Source: Bacillota bacterium
GTDB lineage: Bacteria > Bacillota > Clostridia > Acetivibrionales > DTU013
Length of the DNA stretch: 53,210 bases
Assembly (NCBI GenBank): GCA_023435305.1
Contig: JAEYRV010000007.1
Location: 1-53,210 of the forward strand
Direction: 5' to 3'
Positions 52,783-53,210 of this stretch are shown one piece after another. The position numbers and the translations under genes are program-made. The notes beneath the pieces are model-generated. The model made no database searches and was not told where the DNA came from. It was given only the letters and a program-made list of their open reading frames with translations. The stretch's first letter is position 1. Each line of letters opens with the position of its first letter.

Positions 52783-53210
52783 TTTCGCATACTCCTCTCA
52801 AAATCGGTTTACAATTTAATTCAAAATACGTGTGTTTCCAACCTGAGGTTACAAAACGCAACCTTCAGAACCATTTTATACCAAGGATATGAAGATATCA
52901 ATAATCAATATTCAATAATAATATCAATAGATGAACAGTAAAAATCTAACGCTGGAGCAGTACAAAAAATCAGGGCAGAAGAGTGAACAAATATAAGCTT
53001 TGCTTACCACAAAATAATTGATATCATATATTCAGAACAGATCCCTATTTTTCACTATGATGGTTAGGATTATGCTATATTACAGAGGGATGAGCATAAT
53101 TACTGTTTTTAAGAGATAAACCCTTGAAATAAATGGTATTTGGCAAGAATGAACATTGAAAACTCAATCCAAAAAGAAAAAATGAGCAGAACAATAAGGC
53201 TGCAGGCATA
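52783..53210. other. Intergenic end of window, no gene seen
   Basis: 428 bp upstream of the minus-strand SLH gene. AT-rich with scattered ATATAT stretches; any promoter for the SLH gene should lie in the first 150 bp. No open frame with a ribosome site, no tRNA and no clear dyad were found. Confidence 0.6.

Overview
The window looks like chromosomal DNA of an anaerobic, low-to-moderate GC Gram-positive bacterium of the class Clostridia. Grounds: the cdaA-cdaR-(FAD protein)-glmM order, a glmS ribozyme ahead of glmS, S-layer-homology (SLH) surface proteins including one with a C-terminal GH5 glycanase, BlaI/BlaR1-type pairs, and AGGAGG-type ribosome sites with TTGACA/TATAAT promoters. A cellulolytic Clostridia lineage is plausible; genus and species cannot be read from the sequence alone.

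Layout. 1-7.1 kb: metallophosphoesterase (minus), ArsR regulator + PHP phosphoesterase, a membrane GGDEF-EAL protein, and a divergent DJ-1/PfpI and WYL-regulator pair, the WYL gene broken by a one-base shift. 7.2-7.4 kb: tRNA-Leu(UAG). 7.6-12.1 kb: a GC-richer patch of decayed surface-protein genes and fragments (a small gene with two stops, an SLH protein frameshifted in its signal peptide, a truncated XRE regulator, a HAD remnant). 12.2-14.9 kb: lipoprotein, wHTH regulator + MFS exporter, then an 8-bp minisatellite. 15-21.4 kb: a dead AraC-GGDEF gene, a 271-bp repeat array, and two paralogous putative nuclease genes flanking a BlaI/BlaR1-type pair. 21.4-26.7 kb: MATE exporter with an attenuator-like leader, HAD phosphatase, and the AmmeMemoRadiSam genes (B-A fusion plus radical SAM). 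26.8-36.9 kb: the cell-wall precursor and c-di-AMP block (cdaA, cdaR, FAD oxidoreductase, glmM, hexapeptide acyltransferase-like protein, AAA ATPase, glmS ribozyme, glmS). 37-41.4 kb: a thiol/redox block (MarR, C_GCAxxG_C_C protein, Cys-rich protein, ArsR-like regulator, split gshA/gshB). 41.5-42.6 kb: third nuclease paralog. 42.9-52.8 kb: giant SLH/beta-helix/GH5 protein, a second BlaI/BlaR1-type pair, and a convergent SLH protein.

The most unusual structure is a three-member family of about 282-289-residue proteins (16639, 20568, 41732). The C-terminus resembles a DUF559/Vsr-like PD-(D/E)XK fold. All three start at an ATG exactly 6 nt after a -10-like hexamer with no visible ribosome site, so they may be leaderless, and each has an inverted-arm element roughly 150-180 bp long directly upstream, the right arm lying on the putative promoter. 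The arm sequences differ between paralogs but left and right arms match within each locus. At the first locus the element has multiplied into a 271-bp tandem array. This resembles a REP/RAYT-like gene-plus-noncoding-repeat arrangement, or self-regulated nucleases, but built on a different protein fold; function is inference.

A second theme is short-period tandem repeats: 8-bp units after the MFS gene and in the glmS leader, 12-bp units in a BlaR1-like linker, 18-bp units after that gene, 24-bp units expanded inside the FAD oxidoreductase, and Gly-rich repeats in the GH5 protein. Several one-base shifts lie at homopolymers, so assembly error must be excluded before calling each gene dead.
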